64,000 nt of DNA from the NCBI RefSeq assembly GCF_018390555.1, contig NZ_JAHBGB010000044.1, positions 89,424-153,423 on the forward strand, in the 5' to 3' direction. This document shows positions 32,701 through 40,475 of this stretch, one piece after another. Source of the DNA: Ancylobacter oerskovii (GTDB lineage Bacteria; Pseudomonadota; Alphaproteobacteria; Rhizobiales; Xanthobacteraceae). The position numbers and the translations under genes are program-made. The notes beneath the pieces were generated by a model, which did not search any database, had not been told where the DNA came from, and saw only the letters and a list, made by a program, of their open reading frames with translations. Position 1 is the stretch's first letter; each line of letters starts with the position of its first letter.

Positions 32701-35165
32701 GCGACTATGTGCCGGGTTTGCGCGCCTTCGACTATGACGGCGATGCGGTCGGCGCCGGCGGCCGCGCCGGCGATGCCCGCTCGGGTTTCGTCAAGCGCTT
32801 CCAGGGATCGAGCCGCGACGTCATCAATCCGCTCGAGAGCCTGATGACCGATGCCTATGAGACGGCGTCGGCGATCGCGCACAACGATGTGATGAAGGCG
32901 CTCGACCGCCTGGCGAAGCGGGCGGGCCACGGCGCCGCGGCGATCGCCGAGCGGATCCCCGCCCGGGAAATGCGCATGCTCCTGGTCGACCCGCTCGAGG
33001 CGATCGAGGCGGCCGGCAAGCAGGGCGGCATGGCCGCGCCGGACGTCATCGCCATTCGCGATATGGTCGAGAGCCTGCTCGGCGACGAGAAGGCGCGGAT
33101 CTTCCGCCCGGCGGTGATCAACACCAAGGGCGAGACCATCGTGTTCTTCCGCGACGGCGGCCAACTGCAGGCGTTGCGCCTGGCCGATCGTGATTTCGGG
33201 CTCGACATCTACAAGGCCCTCACGACCATGAGCCCGCCGGAGAAAAATCTCTGGTTAGATCTTGCGTCGGTTTCGTCGTCGACGCTGCGCGCCGGCATCA
33301 CCTCCGATATCTCTTTCATCATCGCGAACCTGATCCGCGACCAGGTCATGGCGACGGTGTTCTACGGAGGGCCATTCAAGCGGCTCGCCGGCACCGCGGC
33401 GGGCATCGCGGATGAGATCCTCGGCCGCGAGGCGGCGCAGCGCTACAACGCCGCCGGCGGCATCATGGGCGGGCAGGAGGTGGCGGCGCTGCGCGATGCC
33501 GCCGTCGAGCGCGATCTGTCGGCGCTGCGCAACAAGGGGTGGCTGGCACAGCGCCTCAAGCATTCCGACCCCGTAAAGTTGCTCAAGGGCATCGCCGAGG
33601 TGACCGAGATCTCGGAAACCGGCATGCGCCTCGGCCTCTACAAGGCATTCTATGAGGAGGCCACCAAGCGCGGCCTGGCCGACTGGGAAGCCATGATGGA
33701 GGCGGCCTGGCGCGCGCGCGATCACATGGATTTCGGCCGCCGCGGTTCGCAGATGGCGGCGATGAGCCGGCTGGTGCCGTTCCTCAATGCCAGCCTGCAG
33801 GGCTTCGACAAGGTGACGCGCGAGATGATCGCGCCGTTCTTCGGCCAGGCCGTCACCGCCGGCGAGGCGGCGGCGAAAGGCCAGGCGGTGAAGGCCTGGG
33901 CGCGCCTGTCGGCGCTCACCGTCGCCGGCCTCGGCGTGCACGCGCTGATGAGCCGGTACGACGATTATCGAGAGGTGAGCGACACCACCCGGGCGACGCA
34001 CTGGATGGTGAAGACGGGCGATTACTGGACGGCGATCCCCAAGCCTTTCGAAATGGCGGTGATGCTGAACGCGGCGGAAGCGATCTGGGATGCCTTCGCG
34101 GAAAAGGATCCGCTCGCCGCCTCGCGCTATGTCGACGGCCTGTTCAACGTGATCGCCCCGCCGAACCTGTTCGAGGGCCTGCCGGGCCTGAAATTTTATT
34201 ACGAGGCGAAGACCAACACCGACATGTTCACCGGCCGCGCCATCGTGCCGGACGAGCTGCAGGGCATGGAGACCTGGTTGCAGTACACGGCCGCCACGTC
34301 GCAGATAGGCCGGCTCATCGGCTCGGCGATCGGCGTCGCGCCGGTGATGGTCGACCAGTTCATTACCTCGCAGTTCGGCACCCTCGGCCGCTCGGCGATG
34401 GCGCTCTCGGACATGGCGAGCGGCGACAAGCCCTCGCAGGGCTGGGACGAGGTGTTCATCACCCGCCGCTTCGTGAAGATGGCCTCGAGGGGTTCGACGT
34501 CGTCGCGGCAGTTCTGGGATTTGGTTTCCGAACGCACCGGCGAGCTCGAGGGCAAGGCGAAGACCTATCGCTCCCTGTCGGATGCCGGCGATGCCGTCGG
34601 CGCGGCGGATTTCCTCGCCACGCTGACGGCGGACCAGCGGGTCTATGTCACTGCCGAGATGATGCCGATCGGCGTGCAGAGGCTGCACCCGCTGGTGCGG
34701 GCACGCGGTGCCGTGCAGGCGATCGGGTTCCTGCGTCGGGCGCTGGCGTCTAACCAGGTGCTTGGTGTCGATGGCAACCGCGTGGAGATCTCCTCGGCCG
34801 ATCGCGGCGCGGCCGATGACATTCTCGCGGATCTCGCCATGGTCGAGCAGCGTAATGCCTTGGTGTCGGTCGGCGAGAGGGGCTGGCAGAACGTCCGGCC
34901 GATGGACACGGCCGGCTATATCCGCGAGCTCGAGGCGGTGGCGCCGGCGCTGCGCGATGTGCTGGCCTCCCGCTACCAGAAGGCGAAGGTCTGGCCGCGC
35001 GAGCTCGTCGAACGCATGTGGCCGGTTCTGCGGAAACGTCTCCTCGAGGACGGCACCGATGCCGATGTGAGCGACCTCGAGGGCGAAGCGAAGGCCGCCG
35101 GCGTCGAGCTCGACGGCGAGAAGGCCGTCAAGCGGGAAAAGCCGGCGGTGCCCGGCCGGCGCTGA
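29751..35165 (+). CDS. Giant internal virion protein with metallopeptidase-like and LPD38-like regions
   Basis: 1804 aa from GTG 29751 (overlaps the previous stop). N-terminal helical part to ~200; a Pro/Ala/Glu-rich linker, ~200-330; a Gly/Pro-rich low-complexity stretch, ~516-596; then a zincin-like HEVGHAIHARFGG (H658, E659, H662) with a downstream EEGFAEW (about 705-711) as possible third ligand. The C-terminal ~700 residues (PFLNASLQGFDK, YWTAIPKPFEMAVMLNAAEA) resemble the LPD38 large-polyvalent-protein domain. It occupies the T7 gp16 position. A separate small gene is nested at 31297-31539; the low-complexity linker is its out-of-frame shadow. Confidence 0.72.
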   Translation: MSDQDSSAAMDTSVFDAAQTAPDTLAPGPRPSLVERFEANFEAASRYGTLLGATRDAIHPEAETGREAFDAYYESLPGWQSWDEGLTALAGQFAGSATGLENYVPIGAGARLLQAMGRSGTGLFARIFAGATDAAITNVAIDSGIQGIEIASDRRDAFSASQLAISAGLGAAAGGAFGGAAEMLARRRPVGEVADALPAAEPSPELRVDPLSPSDMAGSAPAPRDTAAPVEPVPDAIATEPAIGEVVPGESPLRITVQRAPDEPAPAAVEPIATEAPAAGDVSAPAEAVPSEPPTLGEQLQQAAEARAQGVPPQDIANIAAAAPRDPTIRSPAGPRGPQRPRRLVEFLSERGGIREEAGELGAINAGSVFIPRLGPLVRSRGMDLDAARAAAAEAGYFSPAFGTPEEAVARTTVRDLLDLIDEDVRFKRGYREADAPALEAWEKARGAKERRAEINGLVRDLDADPDISAGGHDAATKRRVAEIMFDERMSFDDALERVLMEDYYAGTSNPVRRDDVPLDEIPFGPEALDPDTAAAARRGGPDREGSGDGTGSEPPGGAAEDGGGLPPRSPAEGEDGGRASLARSGPAGQRPAGGVAGQADPPSFTRLRDIANRLRDAIDVPAVRQGRMRIKGAAGTYDFNNGALRVRRQDDFETFSHEVGHAIHARFGGIDGAGAGDLTPLLKRFSGELEPMAYAGANPKHLLEEGFAEWFRLNLTNPAQAAARAPRFTAEFGDFLARQAPELPAMLGEIRAAYRDWTTQPSGRAVRSTIVSSRRPGWWRRRADSVRRYGLGATIADEVGRAYTAFIDNLNPLQRSVRALAKIASEQAGKPIDLKAVDDPYKLARLSRNAHGAGHMDIMHGVVPYRGTNPASPSLRDAIVEAMAAPNALGRWDDEKAAEFGAYLWSRRALGEWERFERGDIPNAPDKLSKGDHLVNVQEAEAANPQFVTAAAKVHDWALALWEKKLAAGLITPEQHAQGLAIRDYVPGLRAFDYDGDAVGAGGRAGDARSGFVKRFQGSSRDVINPLESLMTDAYETASAIAHNDVMKALDRLAKRAGHGAAAIAERIPAREMRMLLVDPLEAIEAAGKQGGMAAPDVIAIRDMVESLLGDEKARIFRPAVINTKGETIVFFRDGGQLQALRLADRDFGLDIYKALTTMSPPEKNLWLDLASVSSSTLRAGITSDISFIIANLIRDQVMATVFYGGPFKRLAGTAAGIADEILGREAAQRYNAAGGIMGGQEVAALRDAAVERDLSALRNKGWLAQRLKHSDPVKLLKGIAEVTEISETGMRLGLYKAFYEEATKRGLADWEAMMEAAWRARDHMDFGRRGSQMAAMSRLVPFLNASLQGFDKVTREMIAPFFGQAVTAGEAAAKGQAVKAWARLSALTVAGLGVHALMSRYDDYREVSDTTRATHWMVKTGDYWTAIPKPFEMAVMLNAAEAIWDAFAEKDPLAASRYVDGLFNVIAPPNLFEGLPGLKFYYEAKTNTDMFTGRAIVPDELQGMETWLQYTAATSQIGRLIGSAIGVAPVMVDQFITSQFGTLGRSAMALSDMASGDKPSQGWDEVFITRRFVKMASRGSTSSRQFWDLVSERTGELEGKAKTYRSLSDAGDAVGAADFLATLTADQRVYVTAEMMPIGVQRLHPLVRARGAVQAIGFLRRALASNQVLGVDGNRVEISSADRGAADDILADLAMVEQRNALVSVGERGWQNVRPMDTAGYIRELEAVAPALRDVLASRYQKAKVWPRELVERMWPVLRKRLLEDGTDADVSDLEGEAKAAGVELDGEKAVKREKPAVPGRR
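31297..31539 (+). CDS. Nested 80-aa protein in another frame of the giant virion gene
   Basis: The sequence (MSLSTKYPSDPKRWILTPPQ, then LRAEADRIEKEAETEQDPNR and a RHVAQLRER helix) looks like a normal soluble, helical protein. By hand count, about 71 of 80 codons end in G or C in this frame, against 32 of 64 in the host frame over the overlapping part. So selection on codons appears to act on the nested frame. A weak ribosome site (GAGGCG) lies about 6 bp before the ATG. Function unknown; perhaps a virion chaperone or a relic of two genes that fused around it. Confidence 0.65.
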   Translation: MSLSTKYPSDPKRWILTPPQLRAEADRIEKEAETEQDPNRRAVQLKTVAGFRHVAQLRERTAAAPASPEAAQPASVPPAA

Positions 35166-35208
35166 CGGTTGACCGGCCTCGGCGCCCCTCACTCTGGCTC
35201 TCATGAGC
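35166..35208 (+). promoter_or_regulatory. Late-region repeated motif, partial copy 3
   Basis: CGGTTGAC at 35166-35173 lies just after the giant-gene stop, followed at the same 16-bp distance by CACTCTGGCTCTCATGAG, which aligns only partly with TAGCGTC-CCTCATCAGG. It runs into the tail-fibre start codon at 35203. Confidence 0.3.
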
Positions 35209-38073
35209 CAGAGCTTTCCGATTACCGAAAACGATCGCGACAGCTGGACCGAGGTAACTCCGGGCCAGACGGTTTTTGGCGTGGACTTTCCGTTCCAGCT
35301 GCCGGGCGACCTTCGGGTGTCCCGGGTCGCTGCGGTCGGAGAGGTGCCCGTAGAGCTGACCCTCGACCTCGACTATACCGTCACTGGCGCCGGATCCCCG
35401 GCGGGTGGCGCAGTGCATCTCGCGGTGGCGCCGCCCAGCGGCACCTTCGTCTGGATCACCGGCCTGGCACCAGCGACCCGCACGACGAACATCACCCGGG
35501 CTGGCCGCTTCAACCCGGCCGCCATGGAGGAGGAATTCGATCGCAACGCCATCCGCGACATGGAGCTGCGGCGCGACCTGACGCTCGAGCGTAGCGAGCG
35601 GATCGCGGCGGACGCCGCTCTTGGCGAGCGCATTGACACTGAGCGGGCCGAGCGCATCGCGGCGGACGAGGCGCTTGAGGCTGCCGATATCGTCCTGCAG
35701 GCGAACATTGATGGCGAGGCGGGCACGCGTGCGGCGGCCGACGCGGTGCTGCAGGCCAACATCGACGCGCTCGAGGTGTCCAGCAGCGCCGCGCTGGAGG
35801 CCGAGCAGGCGGCGCGGATCGCGGCGGATGCCGCCTTGCAGGTGGCCGTCGATGATCTCGATGCCACGAAGGCGGAGAAATCGACGCCGGTCACCGGCAC
35901 GGGGCTGGCCCGTGTCACTGCAACGCTTGCCGCCCCCATCGTGATCGACGTGCCGAAGGCGTCTCCGGCGGCCGCGCTCGCGGGAGAGCTCGACGATGTG
36001 GCGGTCACTCCTGCTACCGCCAAGATCGCCATCGATGATCGGTTCGGCCCTGACTTCTACACCGAGGAAGGTCAGACGGCCGTCAGCACCATCGCCAGCT
36101 TGGACGGCGTGCCGCTGATCGATTTCGACCGCGACGGGGTCATGTCGACCCCCGACCAGACGGATTTCTACACCGAAGAAAGCGATGGCACGGCCACCGC
36201 CCTTATCTCCTCGGATGGGGCAATGCTCCTCGGATGGGATTCGGATGGGCGGCTGATCGGGGCCACGTCGGGCGAGGTGGATTTCTACACCGAGGAGGGC
36301 GATGCGCGATCCGCCCTGGTGTCCTCTGATGGCGCGGAACTCCTCAAGTTCGACCAGGAGGGCAACATCCTGACCCCTGAGCTGACTGACTTCTACACCG
36401 AAGAAAGCGACGGCGTGTCCGCCGTCATGGTGTCCTCTGACGGTGCAGAACTCCTCAAGTGGGACGAAGACGGGAAGCTGGTCGGCTCGGTCAACACCGA
36501 ACTCGACTTCTACACCGAGGAAGGTGGCCCGCACACGGTGCTCACGTCCTCGGATGGTGCCGTACTACGCGAATGGCCCGGAGATGACGCCCCGGCGTCT
36601 GGGATCGGCAACCTCCAGCCCTATGTGTCCGGCACACAGCTCCGGGCTATCGGCGGCGGCAGTGATTACCTGCTCTTCGACATGGGCGATATCGAGGTGC
36701 TGGCGACGCATGCTGTGTCGCCGGATTATGTTGCCGCCGTCATCGACCGCCCATCCATCGGCCCGGGGACGTTGATCCTGGCGAAGCCGGGGGAGCGCTG
36801 GTGGTGGCCCGGCGACGACAAGGTTCTGCGCCTTAAGGTAGGGACCGGCCAATCCCTGAAGGTCGCACAGCACAGTTCGATCAACCCCACGCTGACCGGT
36901 CAGACCCGGCCGGGCGCCTGGATGTTCACGACGACGGGTTATTCCGACGTGCGAATGGGGCGGGCCCCAAACGCCGTCACGGAATTCACCGAATCGTACT
37001 TGGTGGGGTTCGAGCCCCTGACGCCCAAGGCGGCATCCGGCTCGTCGATCCATGTCGAGACGATGATGGAGAGCTTGGCATTCCGTCTCAGCGACGAATT
37101 CACCGAGGCCTTCCCAGACCGTGAGTACGGGGGCCTGTACATCGTCAGCGCGCAGGGCGGCACGGCCTACACCGGCCTGAAGAAGGGAACGGCTGTCTAC
37201 AACAACATGCTCACGGCGGTCACGCGCGCCAAGCTGCTTGCGCCGCTCTACGGCTACACGTCCGTCCTCGTCGAATACATCAGCGTCAAACACGGTGAAG
37301 CTGACGCCGGCAACGTCAGCTACAAGGATAATCTGATCGAGTGGCGCGCCGACTATGACGCTGATATCCGGGCGATCACCGGCCAGACGGCTCCCGTCCA
37401 TTTCATCATGCAGATGCCGTCGTCCGACCGAAATGGAGACGCGGGCCACTACGCCACCAAGGCAATGCTGGATCTGCACAATGAGAGCCCGTACTTCCAC
37501 GTCTCGGGTGCTGATTATCCTTATCTCGACGAATACTACGTCGATGCGGCGCCGACTAACCAATTTCTCCATCTGACCGGCCCCGGCACTCACTTCGCCG
37601 GCGAGTACGTGTATCTGGCGGAGCGGGCCGTCTTCGGATCTCGTTTCGGCAAAGGCCAGATCGTCCAGATGGTCGGCGCCACAATCACCGGCCTCGACGT
37701 CGAGTTGCAGTTCTCCACGCCGTACCCGCCGCTCGTGTTCGACACCACGACCATCAGCGAGAGGGACTGGCGGGGCATCGTCATCCGGGACAGCGCCGGC
37801 GACTACGCGGTGGCATCCGGGTCCATCACCGACGACGGGTCCACCGATGGCATCGGGCGGATGACGCTCACGCTGGCGGCCGCTCCGACCGGCACCGGCC
37901 TCGAGGCTCGCGTTGCACGGTCGAACCACCCCGGAGGAGACATCAACCTCAATCCCCGTACCGCTGCGACGGTGCCGCGATCGAACATTCGCGACAGCGC
38001 TCCCTTCGTCAGTACCTACGACGGCTCGCCCCTCCACAACTGGGCGGTCCCCCAAATTTTCCCCATCACTTGA
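35203..38073 (+). CDS. Tail fibre/spike with T7-type N-terminus, five repeats and SGNH esterase-like domain
   Basis: 956 aa. Residues 1-~130 match the T7 tail-fibre attachment domain (FPITENDRDSWTEVTPGQTV, AAMEEEFDRNAIRDMELRRD). Next is a coiled coil with RIAADAAL/LQANIDALE repeats (~130-230), then five DFYTEE-SSDG repeats (~284-456). The C-terminal half has SAQGGTAYTG (~646), KHGEADAGN (~696) and HLTGPGTHFAGE (~791), which align with the Ser, QGESD-type and D-x-x-H blocks of SGNH/sialate O-acetylesterases. It probably binds and de-esterifies a surface glycan. Confidence 0.72.
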   Translation: MSQSFPITENDRDSWTEVTPGQTVFGVDFPFQLPGDLRVSRVAAVGEVPVELTLDLDYTVTGAGSPAGGAVHLAVAPPSGTFVWITGLAPATRTTNITRAGRFNPAAMEEEFDRNAIRDMELRRDLTLERSERIAADAALGERIDTERAERIAADEALEAADIVLQANIDGEAGTRAAADAVLQANIDALEVSSSAALEAEQAARIAADAALQVAVDDLDATKAEKSTPVTGTGLARVTATLAAPIVIDVPKASPAAALAGELDDVAVTPATAKIAIDDRFGPDFYTEEGQTAVSTIASLDGVPLIDFDRDGVMSTPDQTDFYTEESDGTATALISSDGAMLLGWDSDGRLIGATSGEVDFYTEEGDARSALVSSDGAELLKFDQEGNILTPELTDFYTEESDGVSAVMVSSDGAELLKWDEDGKLVGSVNTELDFYTEEGGPHTVLTSSDGAVLREWPGDDAPASGIGNLQPYVSGTQLRAIGGGSDYLLFDMGDIEVLATHAVSPDYVAAVIDRPSIGPGTLILAKPGERWWWPGDDKVLRLKVGTGQSLKVAQHSSINPTLTGQTRPGAWMFTTTGYSDVRMGRAPNAVTEFTESYLVGFEPLTPKAASGSSIHVETMMESLAFRLSDEFTEAFPDREYGGLYIVSAQGGTAYTGLKKGTAVYNNMLTAVTRAKLLAPLYGYTSVLVEYISVKHGEADAGNVSYKDNLIEWRADYDADIRAITGQTAPVHFIMQMPSSDRNGDAGHYATKAMLDLHNESPYFHVSGADYPYLDEYYVDAAPTNQFLHLTGPGTHFAGEYVYLAERAVFGSRFGKGQIVQMVGATITGLDVELQFSTPYPPLVFDTTTISERDWRGIVIRDSAGDYAVASGSITDDGSTDGIGRMTLTLAAAPTGTGLEARVARSNHPGGDINLNPRTAATVPRSNIRDSAPFVSTYDGSPLHNWAVPQIFPIT
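36052..36579 (+). repeat. Five tandem DFYTEE repeats in the tail fibre
   Basis: Units start at nucleotides ~36052, 36163, 36280, 36388 and 36508 (35-39 codons each). Each begins GAYTTCTACACCGARGA and carries an SSDGAELLKWD-like core (degenerate in the first). Short (GxxxS) and long (SDGxx) versions alternate, suggesting duplication of a two-unit block. Confidence 0.8.
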
Positions 38074-38082
38074 GGATCGACC

Positions 38083-38844
38083 ATGTTTTCCCTCTCGAAC
38101 CTTGGGGCTCCGCTCCCCGCCTGGCCGGGCCCTCGCCGCTTCCGCTCTGCACTCGGCCGTGCGATCGGCGCCATCCCCGGCTGGATTGCGGTGTTCGACG
38201 CCCAGTACAGTGAGACCTCCAAGAGCATCAACAGGGTTGTCGGGCGCAGCTCGCCGGCCACCATCACGACCGGCCTGACTTTCGCGAACGGCAAGCCGGC
38301 CATTGAAGTCTCGCCCGGTAGCAACCTCGGCATCCCGCTTAATCTGGCGGCCTATGTCGACGAGGTGGTCGACCGGACGAATTTCACGTTCTTCGCCGTG
38401 GTCCAGCGCACGGCCGCGCTGGCCCAGCCGGCCATCCTATGGCGCCCCTTCGAGGATGCCACGGCCGGTCAGAAGGGCTTTGCCCCGACGATCAACACCG
38501 CCAACAATTTCGCGGTCTACAACCGCTCGGCCGGGGCCACGACCCTGCTGCTGGAAGGCGCCATCGTCTCGCTCAACGTTCCGACGCTGCTCCTGATGAG
38601 CTACTCGGCTGAGCGGGGCCTGACCATCCGCCAAAACGCGGTCCAGCGCGGGAACCTCCCGGCAGAGACGGCTCCCACGATCCCGGCGAATATCGTCCAG
38701 ATGGGCAACATGCTGCAGGGCAACACCGCCGGCAATATTCGGTACGGCCTCGTCGGTTTGCTAAAGGGCGATCTGACGCGCACCTCTCAGGCCGCGCGCC
38801 TCGCGCAGCTTGAGAGCGGACTTTTGTCTATGTACTCGGCGTGA
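38083..38844 (+). CDS. Phage tail-associated protein, LamG-like
   Basis: 253 aa, beta-rich with regular hydrophobic strands (TNFTFFAVVQRTAALAQPAI; NNFAVYNRSAGATTLLLEGA). This suggests a concanavalin/LamG-type jelly roll. It follows the tail-fibre gene by 9 bp, so it may be a second host-recognition protein or fibre partner. Confidence 0.5.
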   Translation: MFSLSNLGAPLPAWPGPRRFRSALGRAIGAIPGWIAVFDAQYSETSKSINRVVGRSSPATITTGLTFANGKPAIEVSPGSNLGIPLNLAAYVDEVVDRTNFTFFAVVQRTAALAQPAILWRPFEDATAGQKGFAPTINTANNFAVYNRSAGATTLLLEGAIVSLNVPTLLLMSYSAERGLTIRQNAVQRGNLPAETAPTIPANIVQMGNMLQGNTAGNIRYGLVGLLKGDLTRTSQAARLAQLESGLLSMYSA

Positions 38845-38851
38845 GGGTACA

Positions 38852-39520
38852 ATGGCGCGACGACTGCTGCCCGAAATCGTCGATCATGTGAAGCGCTTCG
38901 AGGGGTGCCGACTGACGGCCTACCCGGATCCCGGCTCGAAAAACGGCGAGCCGTGGACCATCGGCTATGGCCACACCTCCGACAAATTCATGGCCGTGCG
39001 CCGGGGAATGACGATCTCCCAGGCGCAGGCCGATGCCGCGCTCGAGCACGATCTCGGCGAGGCCGCCGATATCGTCGATAGGCTGGTGAAGGTGCCGCTG
39101 AACGACTGGCAGCGCGGCGCGCTGGCGAGCTTCGTGCTGAACATCGGCGAGGGGCAATTCAGCGGCTCAACCCTGCTGCGGAAGCTCAATGCGGGCAATT
39201 ACGACGCCGTGCCGGGCGAGCTCGCGCGGTGGAACAAAAATGACGGCAAGGTGATGAAGGGCCTGGTGAACCGTCGGGCCGCGGAGGCCGGCCTCTGGGT
39301 GCGCACCTCCTTCGTCGCCTCGAACACCGTGCCGGCGGCGCCGGGCAACCCGGTGCGCGAGCTGCTGACGCCGGAGCGCATCACCGCGGCCGGCGGCCTG
39401 CTGGGCGGTGCGGCCAGCCTCGCCAGCGGCAACGGGCCGGTGCAGATCGCCGTCGCCGTGTGCCTGGTCGCCGCGGCCGTCGTGATCGGCTTCCTGGTCG
39501 TGCGGAAGGCGACGCGATGA
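38852..39520 (+). CDS. Endolysin, GH24 lysozyme with C-terminal membrane anchor
   Basis: 222 aa. GH24 (T4-lysozyme-type) domain: KRFEGCRLTAYPD (catalytic Glu17), TIGYGHT (36-42), LNDWQRGALASFVLNIGEGQF and a late WVRTSF. Unusually, the protein ends with a hydrophobic span (VQIAVAVCLVAAAVVIGFLV, ~196-216) and RKATR. There is no N-terminal signal-anchor as in SAR endolysins. The ATG at 38852 is 7 bp after the upstream stop. Overlaps the spanin gene by 4 bp. Confidence 0.85.
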   Translation: MARRLLPEIVDHVKRFEGCRLTAYPDPGSKNGEPWTIGYGHTSDKFMAVRRGMTISQAQADAALEHDLGEAADIVDRLVKVPLNDWQRGALASFVLNIGEGQFSGSTLLRKLNAGNYDAVPGELARWNKNDGKVMKGLVNRRAAEAGLWVRTSFVASNTVPAAPGNPVRELLTPERITAAGGLLGGAASLASGNGPVQIAVAVCLVAAAVVIGFLVVRKATR

Positions 39521-39765
39521 CCTGGCTCTTCGCCCTCTTCGACAAGACGAAGCTCTACCTGCTGGCGGCCGTGGCGGCCGCCGGCACCGTGGCGGCCGCC
39601 TGGTGGCGTGCCCGCGAGGACGGGAAGAACGCGGTGCGCCTCGAGCAGTCGCAGGCGCGCGAGAAGCTGAGGGACGCCTATGACGAAATCGACCGCTCGC
39701 CTGGTGACGTTGATGGCGCTTACGATCGCCTTGGCCGGCTGTCAGACGGCAAAGGTCGTCGGTAG
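39517..39765 (+). CDS. Inner-membrane spanin subunit (Rz-like)
   Basis: 82 aa with one N-terminal span (KTKLYLLAAVAAAGTVAAAW) and a charged periplasmic coiled-coil stretch (RLEQSQAREKLRDAYDEIDR). The next gene, a lipoprotein in another frame, overlaps its last 86 bp. This overlapping pair next to an endolysin is the classic Rz/Rz1 layout for outer-membrane disruption. Confidence 0.75.
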   Translation: MTWLFALFDKTKLYLLAAVAAAGTVAAAWWRAREDGKNAVRLEQSQAREKLRDAYDEIDRSPGDVDGAYDRLGRLSDGKGRR

Positions 39766-39898
39766 CTGCCCGACGCTCTCCCCGCCGCCCAAAGCCGCTC
39801 TGGCCGCCCTACGGGCCGCGGACGATGGTTACGTCGATGCATGGGTGGTCGATCTCGACCGACACTACCGGAAACTCGACGCCTGCGCCGGGCGTTGA
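39680..39898 (+). CDS. Outer-membrane spanin lipoprotein (Rz1-like)
   Basis: 72 aa with a lipoprotein signal ending in the lipobox LAGC (Cys21), then a Pro-rich short mature part (CPTLSPPPKAAL). Starts in the +1 frame inside the Rz-like gene. The lipobox, Pro-rich region and nesting fit an o-spanin. Confidence 0.78.
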   Translation: MTKSTARLVTLMALTIALAGCQTAKVVGSCPTLSPPPKAALAALRAADDGYVDAWVVDLDRHYRKLDACAGR

Positions 39899-39928
39899 GC
39901 CACGTATCTGGCAGAGAGCCCCGCCGCG

Positions 39929-40213
39929 ATGAAGAACGAGCCGTCCGAAAGCGTCGTGATCTCGATGTCGCCCACCGAGCTCGGCGAGCTGATCGAGAAG
40001 TCGGTGCGGCGCGGGCTGGCCGATGCCGGGCTGTATCTCGAGGACAAGGAGGATCGCGAGGAAGCCCGAAAGGATTTCTGGTTCCTGCGCCGCTGGCGCC
40101 GGGCCATGGATGGCGCCGCGGCCAAGATTGGCTATTCGGTGCTGGGCATCTTCGTCGCCGGCATGGCGTTGGTGATCTGGGCCGGCTTCAAGGCGCATGT
40201 CCTCAAACAGTGA
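39929..40213 (+). CDS. Small C-terminal-anchored protein, holin candidate
   Basis: 94 aa. Polar, charged N-terminal two thirds (SPTELGELIEKSVRRGLADA; DKEDREEARKDFW) and one C-terminal span (IGYSVLGIFVAGMALVIWAG). Its place in the lysis cassette suggests a holin or antiholin of one-span type; no other holin is visible in the prophage. Confidence 0.55.
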   Translation: MKNEPSESVVISMSPTELGELIEKSVRRGLADAGLYLEDKEDREEARKDFWFLRRWRRAMDGAAAKIGYSVLGIFVAGMALVIWAGFKAHVLKQ

Positions 40214-40475
40214 ACGCCAGTGGCGCAAGCTCGATATCGCTGGCGCGGATCTCGTGACCTTCGACCGGCCGGCCCGCCGCTTGATCGTCACGCGCGGGCA
40301 TAATTCTGTGATCGGAACGCCGGAAGAGCTTGACGCGCTCGGTGTAATTTGCCGCGCCGCTGCTGCGCAGATCACGGGAGAACATGAGACAAATCCGGTG
40401 AAATGGGGTCGAAGTCTCATGTTCTCAGGTGTTAAGTCACTGATATCATTATTGTCTAAGTTAAATCTTGGTTAA
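40197..40475 (+). CDS. Last prophage gene; stop codon lies in the attR core
   Basis: 92 aa, overlapping the holin candidate by 17 bp. Mixed fold (DLVTFDRPARRLIVTRGHNSV, then GTPEELDALGVICRAAAAQI). Its last codons and TAA come from the attachment core, so the C-terminus changes little between prophage and excised circle. A 13-bp inverted repeat lies inside it (40378-40426). Function unknown. Confidence 0.5.
   Translation: MSSNSERQWRKLDIAGADLVTFDRPARRLIVTRGHNSVIGTPEELDALGVICRAAAAQITGEHETNPVKWGRSLMFSGVKSLISLLSKLNLG
40378..40426. repeat. 13-bp inverted repeat near attR, candidate integrase arm sites
   Basis: GAGAACATGAGAC (40378-40390) and its perfect inverse GTCTCATGTTCTC (40414-40426), 23 bp apart, ending 38 bp before the attR core. 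The motif GAACRTGAGAC also occurs at 2583-2593 near attL, with more TGAGAC/GTCTCA units to 2625. Confidence 0.55.

Noticed and set aside
29883-33164. 1093-aa minus-strand open frame opposite the giant virion gene
   Set aside because: Antisense shadow: Arg/His/Gly-rich, no domain, and the plus strand carries the coding bias.
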